Below, in pieces: positions 54,234-64,000 of a stretch of DNA of 64,000 bases (its first letter is position 1; every line of letters starts with the position of its first letter). The notes below the pieces were generated by a model. That model made no database searches and was not told where the DNA came from. It worked only from the letters and a program-made list of their open reading frames with translations. The position numbers and the translations under genes were made by a program. The stretch comes from Bacillus wiedmannii (GTDB taxonomy: Bacteria > Bacillota > Bacilli > Bacillales > Bacillaceae_G), in NCBI RefSeq assembly GCF_001583695.1, contig NZ_LOBC01000017.1, positions 62,001 to 126,000 of the forward strand, read 5' to 3'.

Positions 54234-54290
54234 AATAGAACGTTCGTTTCGTTTTTTCTACAGGGACGTAGTAAAAACTATCGTTCTATT
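54234..54290. other. Nested hairpin over the divIB stop codon
   Basis: Outer arms AATAGAACG (54234-54242) and CGTTCTATT (54282-54290) enclose inner arms at 54251-54261 and 54268-54278 (10 of 11 paired). The outer arm covers the divIB stop. A T-run follows only on the plus strand, so it would stop antisense rather than sense transcripts. Confidence 0.55.
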
Positions 54291-55056
54291 CTTTTTTTTC
54301 TTCCGCTCCTAATTCTTTCGTATATGCCCCTACTTCTAAATCAATTAATACCTTTTTACCCGGTTCAATTGTTTTTAAGATAAGCGGATAAGCTTCCATA
54401 CGCTTTGCGAAATTTTGAATCGTAGTGCTCACTTCGTACCCTTCGTTCATATATAAAGTAAGGTGATCTTCATTCGCATTCGTCGGTGAATAACGAATTT
54501 CAGAAATAGACCTTAAAATAGTTGGTGTTAATTTTTCAAGCTCAGCAATTAACTCCTTCATTTTTTCCTCTTTAAAAGGTTCAAAAATTGGTGCTGCAAC
54601 AGGAAGTTTTCCGTTCGGAAGTACATCAAGTGTTTTCCCGTTCTCTAGTAACGGTTGTAATTTCCCATCTTTGTTTATATAACCAATCGTTAAATATTCT
54701 TCAATATGAACATCAATTTTATTTGGAAAACGTTTTTTTACATTTACTGCTTTAATTTCTTTTCGTTTCGTTAGGTTTTCTTCTGCTTTATGTGCTGTCA
54801 CTCGGAAATAACTTGTATCATACGTCACACCTGATTCCTTCATCACTTGTTCATCTGTCATATAATGATTTCCAAACACACTTATCTTTTTGATATTGCT
54901 TAGCGGAGACCGAAAATAAATTAAAAAGAGCACTAATAAAAATAAAATTGATATGTATAAAATCAACCGATGATTAACATTTTTCTTGTTTTTCTTCTGT
55001 TGATTTTTTAACTTTGGTACACGATCCTGTAGTTTAATCACTTTACTATTTTTCAT
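54286..55056 (-). CDS. divIB: Cell division protein DivIB (FtsQ family)
   Basis: DivIB stabilises the septal FtsL-DivIC complex. The 256-residue type II membrane protein has a Lys-rich cytoplasmic N-terminus (1-30), one membrane helix (about 31-50, LILYISILFLLVLFL), a POTRA domain starting ISVFGNHYMTDEQVM, and the beta domain (about 125-230). The C-terminal tail is Glu/Lys-rich. Start ATG has an AGGGGG site. Confidence 0.92.
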   Translation of the reverse strand: MKNSKVIKLQDRVPKLKNQQKKNKKNVNHRLILYISILFLLVLFLIYFRSPLSNIKKISVFGNHYMTDEQVMKESGVTYDTSYFRVTAHKAEENLTKRKEIKAVNVKKRFPNKIDVHIEEYLTIGYINKDGKLQPLLENGKTLDVLPNGKLPVAAPIFEPFKEEKMKELIAELEKLTPTILRSISEIRYSPTNANEDHLTLYMNEGYEVSTTIQNFAKRMEAYPLILKTIEPGKKVLIDLEVGAYTKELGAEEKKE

Positions 55057-55078
55057 GTACGATCCCCCTACGTAACAT

Positions 55079-55105
55079 AAAAAACGGCATGTTCCTCATG
55101 CCGTT
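55079..55105 (-). terminator. Terminator between murB and divIB
   Basis: The stem AACGGCATG / CATGCCGTT with a 5-base loop is followed by six T on the minus strand. Confidence 0.82.
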
Positions 55106-55154
55106 CTTATCTTCTTATTATAACATAAATGATAATGAGCGGAACGAATAACCG

Positions 55155-56060
55155 TTATCTTCCAATGATTTCTACTTCTGTATGCATTTCTACGCCAAAT
55201 TTATCCTTGATTGTTTGTTTTATTAATGCAATTAAAGATAAGACATCTTGCGCACTGGCTCCCCCAGTGTTAATAATAAAATTCCCATGCATTTCAGAAA
55301 TTTGAGCTCCGCCTATTTGATAACCACGAAGCCCCGCCTTTTCTATTAAGTCTCCTGCAAAGTATGGGATTGGATTCCGAAATATGCTTCCTGCACAAGG
55401 ATGATTCCACGGCTGTGTTTCACGACGGTAGTCTTTATTCTTTTGCATGACGCTTACGATTCCCTCACGCTCTCCTACCTGCAATTGAAACTCAGCTTCC
55501 AAAACAATACCAGGACGTTTCGTTTGCAATACAGAAGTACGATAGGAAAACTCCATTTCTTCATGTGTTAACCAATCAATTGTTCCGTTTTCAAACAAAA
55601 TAAGAGCTTTTGATAATATGTTTGATATATCCGATTTATGTGCTCCAGCATTCATATACACTGCACCACCAACACTTCCTGGAATACCACTGGCAAATTC
55701 CAGACCGGATAACCCTTGACGACTAAGTAAAGTTGATAATTTAATAAGGGGATACCCACCACCAACTCTTACTCTATGTTTTTCGACTTCTAAGTGGTCT
55801 AATCCTTCTCCTAAACGAATAACGACACCTTCTATACCTAGATCAGATACAAGAAGGTTCGAACCTCGACCAATTACAGTCCACTTTGTTTTATATTTTT
55901 TTACTAACTGCAACGTTTTTTCAATACTGGCAACATGATTTGGCACAATTAAAATATCAGCTGGTCCACCTATTTTCATAGTGGTATAACGCGCTAACGC
56001 TTCATTCACTAACACGCGACCAACATTTGCTTCTATAAGCTCATTTACTAATTGCTCCAT
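55155..56060 (-). CDS. murB: UDP-N-acetylenolpyruvoylglucosamine reductase
   Basis: MurB reduces UDP-GlcNAc-enolpyruvate to UDP-MurNAc with NADPH and FAD. The 301-residue length and the lack of the Tyr loop mark it as type II. FAD-binding segments [10 protein letters not shown] and [16 protein letters not shown] are present, and the proton donor lies in [12 protein letters not shown] 56060 is chosen with GGGGGAG. It lies 61 bases after murG. Confidence 0.96.
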   Translation of the reverse strand: MEQLVNELIEANVGRVLVNEALARYTTMKIGGPADILIVPNHVASIEKTLQLVKKYKTKWTVIGRGSNLLVSDLGIEGVVIRLGEGLDHLEVEKHRVRVGGGYPLIKLSTLLSRQGLSGLEFASGIPGSVGGAVYMNAGAHKSDISNILSKALILFENGTIDWLTHEEMEFSYRTSVLQTKRPGIVLEAEFQLQVGEREGIVSVMQKNKDYRRETQPWNHPCAGSIFRNPIPYFAGDLIEKAGLRGYQIGGAQISEMHGNFIINTGGASAQDVLSLIALIKQTIKDKFGVEMHTEVEIIGR

Positions 56061-56121
56061 AAACAATCTCCCCCATACTAAGTATCCTTATTACAGTAGT
56101 ATGCAGGGCGTTCACCTAACG

Positions 56122-57216
56122 TTATTTTTTTACAAGCTTATTCATTACTTCATACAGCTTATTTGCTGCATCTGGAATACCTAATTGCCCCGCAGCCAGC
56201 TTCATATTTTGTAATGTTTGTGCATCTAATAAAATCTCATCAATATCACGAATAAGCGTTTCTGCTGTTAAGTCTTTTTCAAGCAACATTTTTGCTGCTC
56301 CTTTATCGACAACGGAACGTGCATTCTTTTCCTGATGGTTATTTGTTACGTAAGGACTAGGTATTAACACACTTGGCTTACCTAACGCGGTTAATTCTGC
56401 AAGTGTTGTTGCCCCCGCTCTTGAAACAACAAGATCTACCCCTGTAAGTACCTCTGGCATATTATGAATGAAAGGTTTAATAATAACATTATTCGGATTC
56501 CCTTTTTGCTTCACTGCTTCCATCACTTTGTCATAATGAACTTCACCTGTTACATACAATATTTCGTAACTTTTATTTCCAAACTGTTCAATTGCCTCTA
56601 CGAAAGCATCGTTAATCGGTCTAGCCCCACGACTTCCACCAAAAATAAGTACCGATTTTTTAGGAAGAGATAAACCTACTGAACGTTTTCCTTTCATTCC
56701 ATTCTGATCCATTACTTCTGATGCTCTTGGATTTCCTGTCATCACCACTTTTGACTGTGGAAAATGTTCTGCAGCCGCTTCAAAACAAACCGCAACTTTA
56801 TCAACATAGCGGCTTAAAAATTTATTCGTTACACCAGGTACACTATTTTGTTCATGTACAATGGTTGGAATACCTAATTTTGCTGCAGCATATACAACTG
56901 GTCCACATACATATCCACCCGTTCCAATCACAATATCCGGATTAAAACGACGAATATATCGTTTACTATCTTGTACACCCTTTAGGAAACGCATCACCGT
57001 TTTCACGTTATCTAACGATATTTTACGCTTAAATCCACTTATAACAATAGATTGAAACGGTATGCCTGCTTTTGGAACGATTGTGCTCTCTAATCCACTC
57101 TCCGTACCAATATATAAAAACCTTGCTTCCGGATTTAATTTTTTTATTTCTCTTATTAGAGCAAGAGCCGGATAAATATGACCTCCAGTGCCCCCACCAC
57201 TTACTAATACACGCAC
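56122..57216 (-). CDS. murG: MurG, lipid II-forming GlcNAc transferase
   Basis: MurG adds GlcNAc to lipid I on the inner membrane face. The 364-residue GT-B enzyme has the acceptor loop [12 protein letters not shown] at the N-terminus, HEQNSVPG, and the UDP-sugar site [22 protein letters not shown] near residue 265. The start is GTG with GGAGGAG upstream. Confidence 0.97.
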   Translation of the reverse strand: MRVLVSGGGTGGHIYPALALIREIKKLNPEARFLYIGTESGLESTIVPKAGIPFQSIVISGFKRKISLDNVKTVMRFLKGVQDSKRYIRRFNPDIVIGTGGYVCGPVVYAAAKLGIPTIVHEQNSVPGVTNKFLSRYVDKVAVCFEAAAEHFPQSKVVMTGNPRASEVMDQNGMKGKRSVGLSLPKKSVLIFGGSRGARPINDAFVEAIEQFGNKSYEILYVTGEVHYDKVMEAVKQKGNPNNVIIKPFIHNMPEVLTGVDLVVSRAGATTLAELTALGKPSVLIPSPYVTNNHQEKNARSVVDKGAAKMLLEKDLTAETLIRDIDEILLDAQTLQNMKLAAGQLGIPDAANKLYEVMNKLVKK

Positions 57217-57295
57217 TACTAACTCCTCCGCTTCTCTTTTCTTATTTCAGTCGTATTTATTTCTATATACATCATGTTTCTTCGCGCACATACGA

Positions 57296-57322
57296 AAAAC
57301 CCTGTCTTATAAAACAGGGTTT
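57296..57322 (-). terminator. Terminator between spoVE and murG
   Basis: AAACCCTGT / ACAGGGTTT stem with an 8-base loop and a T-run on the minus strand, starting at the spoVE stop codon. Confidence 0.8.
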
Positions 57323-58412
57323 AGTAGCGAGAATGGCGACTTATATTTAATAATACACCTACTGCCATTAACATTAATGTCAAACTTGATCCACCATAAC
57401 TTAAAAACGGCAAAGTAATACCTGTTACAGGCATCAATCCTGTTACAACACCAACATTAATCATTACTTGAATCGCAATCATCGCCACAATACCTACTGC
57501 TAAAAACGTACCATATAAATCTGGCGCTCCTAAAGCTATACGAATCCCACGCCATAATAATAGACTAAATAATAATAACACAAATGAACCACCAATAAAA
57601 CCTAATTCCTCGGATAAGATTGCAAATATAAAGTCTGTTTGCGGTTCAGGTAAATAAAGAAACTTTTGTCTACTTTGTCCAAGTCCAAGCCCGAATAATC
57701 CACCAGGTCCAATTGCGAGTAACGATTGAATAATTTGAAATCCACTTCCAAGCGGATCTGACCACGGATCTAAATATGATGTAATACGTTTCATTCGATA
57801 CGGTGCTGATGCAATTAGCCCTACAAATCCTGCTACACCAAGCAAACCAAACATTGCAAAGTGAAAGACCCTTGCTCCCGAGATAAATATCATAATAATA
57901 CATGTCCCAACCATTACCGTTCCTGTGCCAAGATCTGGCTGTAACATAATCATCCCAAAAGCAAGAAATACAAAACTAAGAGCTGGTAGTAAACCACGTT
58001 TAAAAGAGGTAATTAATTTTTGTCGTTCCGCTAAAAATTTTGCTAAAAAAATAATCATCGCAAACTTCATAAATTCTGACGGTTGAATGGAAAATGCCCC
58101 GATTCCAATCCAACTTCGCGCTCCTCCTCGAACAAGTCCTACCCCAGGAACAAGAACAAGAATAAGAAGAATGAAGCAAACTAGCAAAATTACTTTTGAA
58201 TACGTACGCCACACCCAATAATCAATTTTCATAATTAAAAACATTGCCACTACACCAATACTTGCAAATAGCAATTGCCTTTTTGCAAAAAAGAATGAGT
58301 CCCCCATTTTATAAGAGGCCCAAACCGCACTCGCACTATACACCATAACCATTCCGATTGTTAACAACGCAAGTGTAACGATGATGAGAATAAAATCAGG
58401 GGTTTTCTTCAT
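57321..58412 (-). CDS. spoVE: SpoVE, SEDS-family cortex glycosyltransferase
   Basis: SpoVE polymerises spore-cortex glycan together with SpoVD. The 363-residue protein has about ten membrane segments and the SEDS marks: MVYSAS near the N-terminus, GARSWIGIGAFSIQPSEFMK with its conserved residues, LQPDLGT, and the C-terminal LPFLSYGGSSL. Its place between murD and murG, with spoVD in the same cluster, supports SpoVE rather than FtsW or RodA. The ribosome site is weak and distant. Confidence 0.92.
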   Translation of the reverse strand: MKKTPDFILIIVTLALLTIGMVMVYSASAVWASYKMGDSFFFAKRQLLFASIGVVAMFLIMKIDYWVWRTYSKVILLVCFILLILVLVPGVGLVRGGARSWIGIGAFSIQPSEFMKFAMIIFLAKFLAERQKLITSFKRGLLPALSFVFLAFGMIMLQPDLGTGTVMVGTCIIMIFISGARVFHFAMFGLLGVAGFVGLIASAPYRMKRITSYLDPWSDPLGSGFQIIQSLLAIGPGGLFGLGLGQSRQKFLYLPEPQTDFIFAILSEELGFIGGSFVLLLFSLLLWRGIRIALGAPDLYGTFLAVGIVAMIAIQVMINVGVVTGLMPVTGITLPFLSYGGSSLTLMLMAVGVLLNISRHSRY

Positions 58413-58460
58413 TACCCATAAACACCACCTCTTTAGGCAGAAACTTTTGCCCTATGTAAC

Positions 58461-58494
58461 AAAACATCAGTAGGTATTAGCCTACTGATGTTTT
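58461..58494 (-). terminator. Terminator between murD and spoVE
   Basis: A perfect 14-base stem (AAAACATCAGTAGG / CCTACTGATGTTTT) with a 6-base loop ends in four T and more T downstream on the minus strand. Confidence 0.75.
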
Positions 58495-58502
58495 GATTTA
58501 CT

Positions 58503-59855
58503 TTATATAAGTTTATGCACAGCTTGTATAAACATGTCTCCTCTTTCTTCAAATGTTTTAAATTGATCCCAGCTTGCACATGCTGGAGAAAGAAGAATTA
58601 CATCGCCATCTGTAGAATGAGCATAAGCTTTCACTACCGCTTCATCTAAAGTATCGACACTTTCAATTGTATCTAATCCCGCTTTTTCTGCAGCTCTTAC
58701 TAATTTTGGAGCTGTTTGTCCAAATGTCACAATTGCTTTTACATTTTTGAAATACGGAATTAAATCATCGAATTCATTTCCACGATCAAGCCCACCTGCT
58801 AATAACACAATCGGTTGTGTAAACGCAGATAAAGCTTTCTCAGTCGCTAACATATTCGTTGCTTTTGAATCATTATAAACCTTACGATTGTTAATAGTTG
58901 TTACATATTCTAAACGATGTTTTACACCTGTAAAACGTTTTAACACCGCCGTAATCGCTTCATTAGAAACACCTAATAATTTTGCGATACTCATCGCTGC
59001 TAAAATATTTTCTAAATTATGTTGACCAGGTAAAACGATATCGCCTACTTCAACAACTTTTTCACCTTTAAAACAAAGAGCATTCTCTTTTATACACGCA
59101 CCATCTTCAATTTCTTTCGTTGTCGAGAATAGTACTTTTTGCCCTTTACTATAAGCAGATAAAGCCATCACATCTGCATCATCTGCATTTATTACACTAT
59201 AATCATTTTCTGTTTGGTTTTTAAAAATATTTGCTTTTGCTAAACCATATTCCTTCTTCGTCCCGTGATAATCTAAGTGGGCCTCAAATAAATTTAAAAA
59301 CGCAGCAATTTTAGGCTGGAACAATTCTACTCCCATCAGTTGAAACGATGAAAGTTCTGTAACTACAACTTCATTTTCTTTTGCATCCTGTGCTACTTCA
59401 CACGCTACAGTTCCTATGTTCCCTGCAATTACAGGATGCTTTTGTCCTTCTTTTAGCATTTCAAATGCAAGCATTGTCGTCGTCGTTTTACCGTTAGACC
59501 CCGTAATCCCAACAAATGGCGCTTCTGAAATACGATATGCTAATTCAACTTCCGTAACAATTGGAATTTGCTTCTCTTTCGCAGCAACTAATATTGGATT
59601 AGAATACGGGATTCCTGGATTTTTTACTACAAGAGAAATATTTCTCTCTAACAATTCTAAAGGATGACCACCGCATACAACGTCCATTCCTTTTGCTTGT
59701 AATTCTGCAGCAAGTACATTATCCGCTAAAGGCTTTCCGTCATTTACAATTACATTTGCCCCTAATTTTTGTAACAGCGTAGCTGCTGCATAACCACTTT
59801 TTGCAATGCCTAATACAAGAATATTTTTATTTTGAAATTCAGTTACAGTTTTCAA
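58503..59855 (-). CDS. murD: UDP-MurNAc-L-alanine:D-glutamate ligase
   Basis: Adds D-Glu to the peptidoglycan precursor. The 450-residue Mur ligase has the NAD-like N-terminal domain ([11 protein letters not shown]), the ATP loop [12 protein letters not shown] near residue 117, the HLDYHGT segment, and YNDSKATN near 322. The start is TTG at 59855, directly abutting the mraY stop, so translation is probably coupled. Confidence 0.96.
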   Translation of the reverse strand: MKTVTEFQNKNILVLGIAKSGYAAATLLQKLGANVIVNDGKPLADNVLAAELQAKGMDVVCGGHPLELLERNISLVVKNPGIPYSNPILVAAKEKQIPIVTEVELAYRISEAPFVGITGSNGKTTTTMLAFEMLKEGQKHPVIAGNIGTVACEVAQDAKENEVVVTELSSFQLMGVELFQPKIAAFLNLFEAHLDYHGTKKEYGLAKANIFKNQTENDYSVINADDADVMALSAYSKGQKVLFSTTKEIEDGACIKENALCFKGEKVVEVGDIVLPGQHNLENILAAMSIAKLLGVSNEAITAVLKRFTGVKHRLEYVTTINNRKVYNDSKATNMLATEKALSAFTQPIVLLAGGLDRGNEFDDLIPYFKNVKAIVTFGQTAPKLVRAAEKAGLDTIESVDTLDEAVVKAYAHSTDGDVILLSPACASWDQFKTFEERGDMFIQAVHKLI

Positions 59856-60830
59856 TTACATCCACACCCCGATATAAATTCCTAACACAGCTAATAAAAA
59901 GCCTACAGACCAAAATGTCACAACAACACGCCACTCTGACCAACCACATAATTCATAATGATGGTGTAATGGACTCATTTTAAAGACACGTTTTCCTGTT
60001 GTTTTAAAAGAAATGACCTGAATAATAACAGATAAAGTTTCCATTACGAATACTCCACCAATGATTACAAGTAGTAATTCTTGTTTTAATAAAATCGCTA
60101 CAGCTGCAATGGCTCCACCTAAAGCTAAGGAACCTGTATCTCCCATAAACACTTTCGCTGGATTTGCATTGAATACTAAAAATCCAAGTACAGCTCCTAC
60201 AACTGCCATACAGAATATCGCTACTCCAAATTGCTCTTGCGCTACTGCAATAATACTAAACGCTCCAAATGCAATAGCAGCTGTTCCTGATAATAAACCA
60301 TCTAAACCGTCAGTTAAGTTAACTGCATTTGATCCACCAATAAGCATAAATAATACAAGTACAAAATACGCCCAACCTAGTTCAAACTTAACATCTGTTC
60401 CCGGAATCATGATGTATGTGTGGAACGCTTGCCCTTTTCCAATTAAAAAGAACGCAATAGCAATAACAAGCTGACCTACTAATTTTTGTTTTGATGTTAA
60501 ACCAAGATTTCTCTTCTTAACTACCTTTATGTAGTCATCTAAAAATCCAATTAATCCGTAGCCAAATGTCACTAATAATAATAACGAAACCTCTGCACCT
60601 AAATGATTAAACTTAATCGCCATAATAAGTGAAGTTACCATCATAGATACATATATGACAATACCACCCATTGTAGGTGTCCCTGATTTTTTTTGATGTG
60701 ACTTTGGTCCCTCATCACGAATACTCTGTCCGAACTTTAATTTCCTTAAAAATGGAATAAACAATGGCGAAAGGGCAACAGAAATTAAGAATGCTACCCC
60801 AGCCGTTACTAATAAACCTTGCTCAAGCAC
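59856..60830 (-). CDS. mraY: Phospho-MurNAc-pentapeptide transferase MraY
   Basis: MraY transfers phospho-MurNAc-pentapeptide to undecaprenyl phosphate to form lipid I. The 324-residue protein has about ten membrane helices and the family motifs [28 protein letters not shown] and PLHHHYE, which carry the catalytic Asp and His residues. The start is GTG at 60830, 7 bases after GAGGAGG. Confidence 0.96.
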   Translation of the reverse strand: MLEQGLLVTAGVAFLISVALSPLFIPFLRKLKFGQSIRDEGPKSHQKKSGTPTMGGIVIYVSMMVTSLIMAIKFNHLGAEVSLLLLVTFGYGLIGFLDDYIKVVKKRNLGLTSKQKLVGQLVIAIAFFLIGKGQAFHTYIMIPGTDVKFELGWAYFVLVLFMLIGGSNAVNLTDGLDGLLSGTAAIAFGAFSIIAVAQEQFGVAIFCMAVVGAVLGFLVFNANPAKVFMGDTGSLALGGAIAAVAILLKQELLLVIIGGVFVMETLSVIIQVISFKTTGKRVFKMSPLHHHYELCGWSEWRVVVTFWSVGFLLAVLGIYIGVWM

Positions 60831-60852
60831 ATGTAGTCCTCCTCTCACGTTG

Positions 60853-62328
60853 TTACTCTTCGTTGTTTAAACGCTCTGTAATTGCTTCTTTAGCGACTTC
60901 ACGATCGTCAAAATGATGAACGTCTTTACCAATAATTTGATACGTTTCATGACCCTTACCAGCAATAATGATGATATCTTCAGCTTTCGCGTTAGCAATT
61001 GCATGGTATATCGCTTCTTTTCTATCAATAATTACTTCATAATTATTCCCATTTGCACCCTGCACCATATCATCTAAAATAGCCCCTGGCTCTTCACTTC
61101 TTGGATTATCTGAAGTGTAAATTGCATGAGTTGCATATTTTGTTGCAACATTTGCCATAATTGGTCTCTTTGTTCGATCTCTATCTCCACCACAACCGAC
61201 GATGCAATATACATCGCCTTTTGCAAACTGTTTTGCTGTTTTTAATACATTCTCTAAGCTATCTGGTGTATGTGCATAATCAACAATAACTGTATAATTT
61301 TGTCCACCATCAACTACTTCAAAACGTCCTGGAACTCCAGCTAGTTGCTTTATTACATCAATAACCGTTTCTAAACTTACACCAGAAACAAGTCCTGCCG
61401 CTGTTGCCGCTAGTACGTTATATACATTAAATTTCCCAATCAATTTCATCGTAACATTTACACTTTCATACGGTGTTACAAGCGTAAATGTAGTTCCACC
61501 ACTCGTCATAACGATATCTTTGGCCATAATATCACTTGTTGTATCAATTCCATACGTTACAACAGTTGCCGCAGTACTTCTCATATATTCCGCAGTTACA
61601 GCATCATCGTTATTCAGTACCGCGTACTTTTCACGATCATGGTTATAACTATTGCCAAGTTGTGCAAATAGCAACCCTTTTGCATGTTTATATTCTTCCA
61701 TCGTTTTATGATAGTCTAAATGATCTTGTGTTAAATTTGTAAACACTGCTACATCGTAATCACATCCGTGTACACGACCAAGATCTAAAGCATGTGACGA
61801 AACTTCCATTACTGTACTATCTACACCGTGCTCAACCATTTTTAAAAATGTCTGTTGAAGTGTTAGTGCATCTGGTGTTGTATTTTTCACCTCAAATGTT
61901 TCATCACCGATTTTCATATTAATCGTTCCAATTAGCCCCGTTTTATGACCATGTGCGCGCATAATCTCATCCATAATATGCGATGTTGTTGTCTTTCCAT
62001 TTGTACCTGTAATTCCGATTAAATGTAACTTGTGTGTTGGTTGACCATAAAAATAATCAGCTAAAACCGCTAACGAACGAAAAGTGTTTTTCACAAGTAC
62101 AACTGGAACGTCAACATCAATTGGTCTTTCCGCAACAATAGCAGCCGCTCCTTGTGCCGCTGCTTGCTTAGCAAAATCATGGCTATCAACCGTATATCCT
62201 TTCATACATACAAATAAGCTTCCCTCTTTCACTTTACGTGAATCAGCTTCTATAGATGTGATTTCTGGATTTTCTTTTGGAACAACTGGAAAATCATGCA
62301 AACATGATAAAAGTGTATGCAACTTCAT
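60853..62328 (-). CDS. murE: UDP-MurNAc-tripeptide synthetase MurE (meso-DAP)
   Basis: Adds the third peptide residue. The 491-residue ligase has the ATP loop [13 protein letters not shown] near residue 108, the [11 protein letters not shown] segment, and the DNPRSE motif near 406, which selects meso-diaminopimelate rather than lysine. ATG 62328 is used, with no obvious alternative. It lies 22 bases before mraY. Confidence 0.96.
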   Translation of the reverse strand: MKLHTLLSCLHDFPVVPKENPEITSIEADSRKVKEGSLFVCMKGYTVDSHDFAKQAAAQGAAAIVAERPIDVDVPVVLVKNTFRSLAVLADYFYGQPTHKLHLIGITGTNGKTTTSHIMDEIMRAHGHKTGLIGTINMKIGDETFEVKNTTPDALTLQQTFLKMVEHGVDSTVMEVSSHALDLGRVHGCDYDVAVFTNLTQDHLDYHKTMEEYKHAKGLLFAQLGNSYNHDREKYAVLNNDDAVTAEYMRSTAATVVTYGIDTTSDIMAKDIVMTSGGTTFTLVTPYESVNVTMKLIGKFNVYNVLAATAAGLVSGVSLETVIDVIKQLAGVPGRFEVVDGGQNYTVIVDYAHTPDSLENVLKTAKQFAKGDVYCIVGCGGDRDRTKRPIMANVATKYATHAIYTSDNPRSEEPGAILDDMVQGANGNNYEVIIDRKEAIYHAIANAKAEDIIIIAGKGHETYQIIGKDVHHFDDREVAKEAITERLNNEE

Positions 62329-62382
62329 TTCACTAAACCCTCTCTACATTGTGTATTTATCTCTTTTTTAATAAGCAACACG

Positions 62383-62413
62383 TTACCTCCTAAATATGTA
62401 AAATAGGAGGTAA
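62383..62413. other. Hairpin between spoVD and murE
   Basis: Perfect 10-base arms TTACCTCCTA (62383-62392) and TAGGAGGTAA (62404-62413) flank an 11-base loop. No T-run follows on the minus strand. Each arm contains a ribosome-site-like core or its complement, so the RNA could sequester one. Confidence 0.55.
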
Positions 62414-62535
62414 GTGCTACTGTGTCTAATAAATAGACTTATTTATAATTGGGGCTCTTACAGCCTCAAATTAAGTAACTCTTCTATAAAGAACTCACTT
62501 CCACCAATTGTACCATAAAACGTACTAGGTTACCT

Positions 62536-64000
62536 TTAATTCCCGAAGTAAATTCTAATTTTTGAGCCTTCTTTCACTTTAGCTCCTGCTTCTGGGGATT
62601 GTTTAATTACTTTCTCTCCGTCTCCACTTATATCAAGCTTCAAATCGACGAGTTGTGTCTGTAAGTCTTTCTTTTTCATACCAATTAAATTCGGAACTTC
62701 CACAGTTGGTGTATCGCCCCATTTATATTCTCTCTCAACTTGTTCTTTTCTCGGTTTCACTCCCATAACAGGAAGTGCATCCCGAAGAATATTCCCAACA
62801 ATTGGAGCTGCTACTACTCCACCAAATTGCGTTACACCTTTCGGATTATCAACAGCAACATAGACAACAATTTCCGGATCATCTGCTGGAGCAAAACCGA
62901 TAAAAGATACTATATAATTATTCTCTAAATATTTACCATCTTTCACCTTTTGAGCCGTACCTGTTTTTCCACCTACACGATACCCATCAATGAAAGCACC
63001 TTTACCAGATCCCTTTGCTACAACATTCTCTAATGCATACCGAACTTTTTCTGAAGTTTCCTTGGAAATAACTTTTCTTTTTTCCACAGGTGTCTTTTTA
63101 CTTACAACTTGATTATTTTTCGGATCAATAAATTCCTTAGCTATATACGGTTGATACAATGTCCCACCATTTACAGCCGCTGCTACTGCTGCTACTTGTT
63201 GAATTGGTGTTACAGAAACTCCTTGACCAAATGAAGTAGTTGCTTGCTCAACTGGACCGACTTTATCTAAATTAAATAAAATCCCACTACCTTCACCTTG
63301 CAAATCAATTCCGGTTTTCTGTCCAAAGCCGAAATTACGAATGTATTTAAACAATCGGTCTTTACCAAGACGATCACCAAGTTCAATAAATCCTGGGTTA
63401 CATGAGTTTTGAACTACTTCTAAAAACGTTTGGCTACCATGGCCTCCCGCTTTCCAGCATTTCAATCTAGCTCCACCCACTTCAGCTGCTCCATCATCAT
63501 AAAACGTATCTTTCTCTAAGTCTACTAAATTTTCATTCAAGGCTGCTGCTAACGTAATGATCTTAAATGTTGAACCAGGCTCATACGTACTCCATACTGG
63601 TAAATTTCTATTATACACTTCTGGAGAAACACTTTGAAAATCTGCTGGATCAAAACTCGGCCGACTCGACATACCTAAAATTTCACCATTTTTCGGATTC
63701 ATTGCAATCGCAATCATACCATCTGGATTATATGTCGACTCTGCAATATTCATTTCTCTTTCCATAATTCTATTAATACGTGCATCAATTGTTAAACCTA
63801 AATTCAAACCAGCTTCTGGTTTTTTGAAATCATCGCCAACATTAGGCATCCTTTGGCCTTTTGCATCTGCAAAAAAACGCACATGACCTTCATCACCATT
63901 TAGCTCTTTATCATAATATTTTTCCAGTCCCATAAGACCTTGGTTATCACTACCTGCAAACCCTAATACGTGTGATAAAAAGTTGCCAAATGGATAGTAC
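62536..64000 (-). CDS. spoVD: SpoVD, sporulation penicillin-binding protein, 3' part
   Basis: The gene continues past the right edge; 487 C-terminal residues are present. SpoVD is a class B transpeptidase that crosslinks spore cortex with SpoVE. All three active-site motifs are seen: STFK with the catalytic Ser, SCN and KTG (GGKTGTAQKV). The protein ends in a single PASTA domain, which separates it from vegetative PbpB with two. The frame stays open upstream (YYPFGNFLSHVLGFAG), so an ATG at 63933 is internal. Confidence 0.94.
   Translation of the reverse strand, partial: YYPFGNFLSHVLGFAGSDNQGLMGLEKYYDKELNGDEGHVRFFADAKGQRMPNVGDDFKKPEAGLNLGLTIDARINRIMEREMNIAESTYNPDGMIAIAMNPKNGEILGMSSRPSFDPADFQSVSPEVYNRNLPVWSTYEPGSTFKIITLAAALNENLVDLEKDTFYDDGAAEVGGARLKCWKAGGHGSQTFLEVVQNSCNPGFIELGDRLGKDRLFKYIRNFGFGQKTGIDLQGEGSGILFNLDKVGPVEQATTSFGQGVSVTPIQQVAAVAAAVNGGTLYQPYIAKEFIDPKNNQVVSKKTPVEKRKVISKETSEKVRYALENVVAKGSGKGAFIDGYRVGGKTGTAQKVKDGKYLENNYIVSFIGFAPADDPEIVVYVAVDNPKGVTQFGGVVAAPIVGNILRDALPVMGVKPRKEQVEREYKWGDTPTVEVPNLIGMKKKDLQTQLVDLKLDISGDGEKVIKQSPEAGAKVKEGSKIRIYFGN

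Larger units (their letters stand above)
53886..54285. other. 400-base ftsA/divIB intergenic region
   Basis: No convincing gene is present. In B. subtilis, as I recall, ylxW, ylxX and sbp lie here; they are absent. Instead there is a SigmaH-type promoter (53967-53995), a perfect palindrome (54072-54093) and a nested hairpin at the divIB end (54234-54290). Confidence 0.7.

Noticed and set aside
62536-63933. spoVD starting at the ATG at 63933
   Set aside because: The frame stays open to the window edge with family-conserved residues, so this Met is internal and the gene is simply cut by the window.

Overview
The window is a low-GC Firmicute chromosome segment. Gene order (rpmB-spoVM-thiN; prpC-prkC-rsgA; the pyr operon; ileS-divIVA-ylm genes; sigG-sigE-spoIIGA-ftsZ-ftsA; the mur cluster to spoVD) and the protein sequences point to the Bacillus cereus group (anthracis/cereus/thuringiensis). 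The species cannot be fixed from sequence alone. Endospore formation is shown by spoVM, sigE, spoIIGA, sigG, spoVE and spoVD. MurE carries the DNPR motif expected of meso-diaminopimelate peptidoglycan.

Layout. 1-850: start of an Asp23-family gene (yloU), rpmB on the plus strand and the 26-codon spoVM. 868-13665 (minus): a dense run coaBC-priA-def-fmt-rsmB-rlmN-prpC-prkC-rsgA-rpe, then thiN behind a hairpin. 13838-18713 (minus): rpoZ, gmk, remA, yloC and a SERCA-like Ca2+ P-type ATPase. 18819-27308: the only accessory-looking stretch, mostly plus strand: rqcH, an LprI-domain lipoprotein, a Xaa-Pro peptidase, a DinB-fold protein, two tandem paralogous membrane proteins, a transporter of unknown substrate, a small membrane protein and a HAD phosphatase. 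27346-39183 (minus): pyrR-pyrP-pyrB-pyrC-carA-carB-pyrK-pyrD-pyrF-pyrE with a promoter and three PyrR-type attenuators. 39184-44280 (minus): rluD-type synthase, lspA, a DksA-like protein, T-box-controlled ileS. 44280-48304 (minus): divIVA and the ylmH-ylmG-sepF-ylmE-ylmD group plus ylmC. 48477-53885 (minus): sigG, sigE, spoIIGA, ftsZ, ftsA. 54286-64000 (minus): divIB, murB, murG, spoVE, murD, mraY, murE and the 3' part of spoVD.

How it fits together. The right half is the division and cell-wall cluster, with its sporulation versions built in. MurE, MraY, MurD, MurG and MurB make and lipid-link the precursor. SpoVE and SpoVD polymerise cortex. DivIB, FtsA, FtsZ, SepF and DivIVA build and place the septum. 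SpoIIGA activates pro-SigmaE, and SigmaG acts later in the forespore. Readable promoters agree: a 22-bp-spaced spoIIG promoter, a SigmaF/G-type promoter before sigG and a SigmaH-type promoter before ftsA. The left half couples translation maturation (def, fmt, rsmB, rlmN, rsgA) to the PrkC/PrpC kinase-phosphatase pair.

Limits. Nearly all genes belong to well-known families, and I found no convincing undescribed multi-gene system, CRISPR array, prophage or insertion sequence. The most interesting unexplained signals are small: a G7 tract at the junction of two overlapping paralogous membrane genes, two copies of a dispersed intergenic element, a duplicated A-tract/-35 module before yloU, several hairpins or palindromes without U-tracts, and terminator-like hairpins inside the mur cluster. 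Positional comparisons with B. subtilis are from memory, not from a search.
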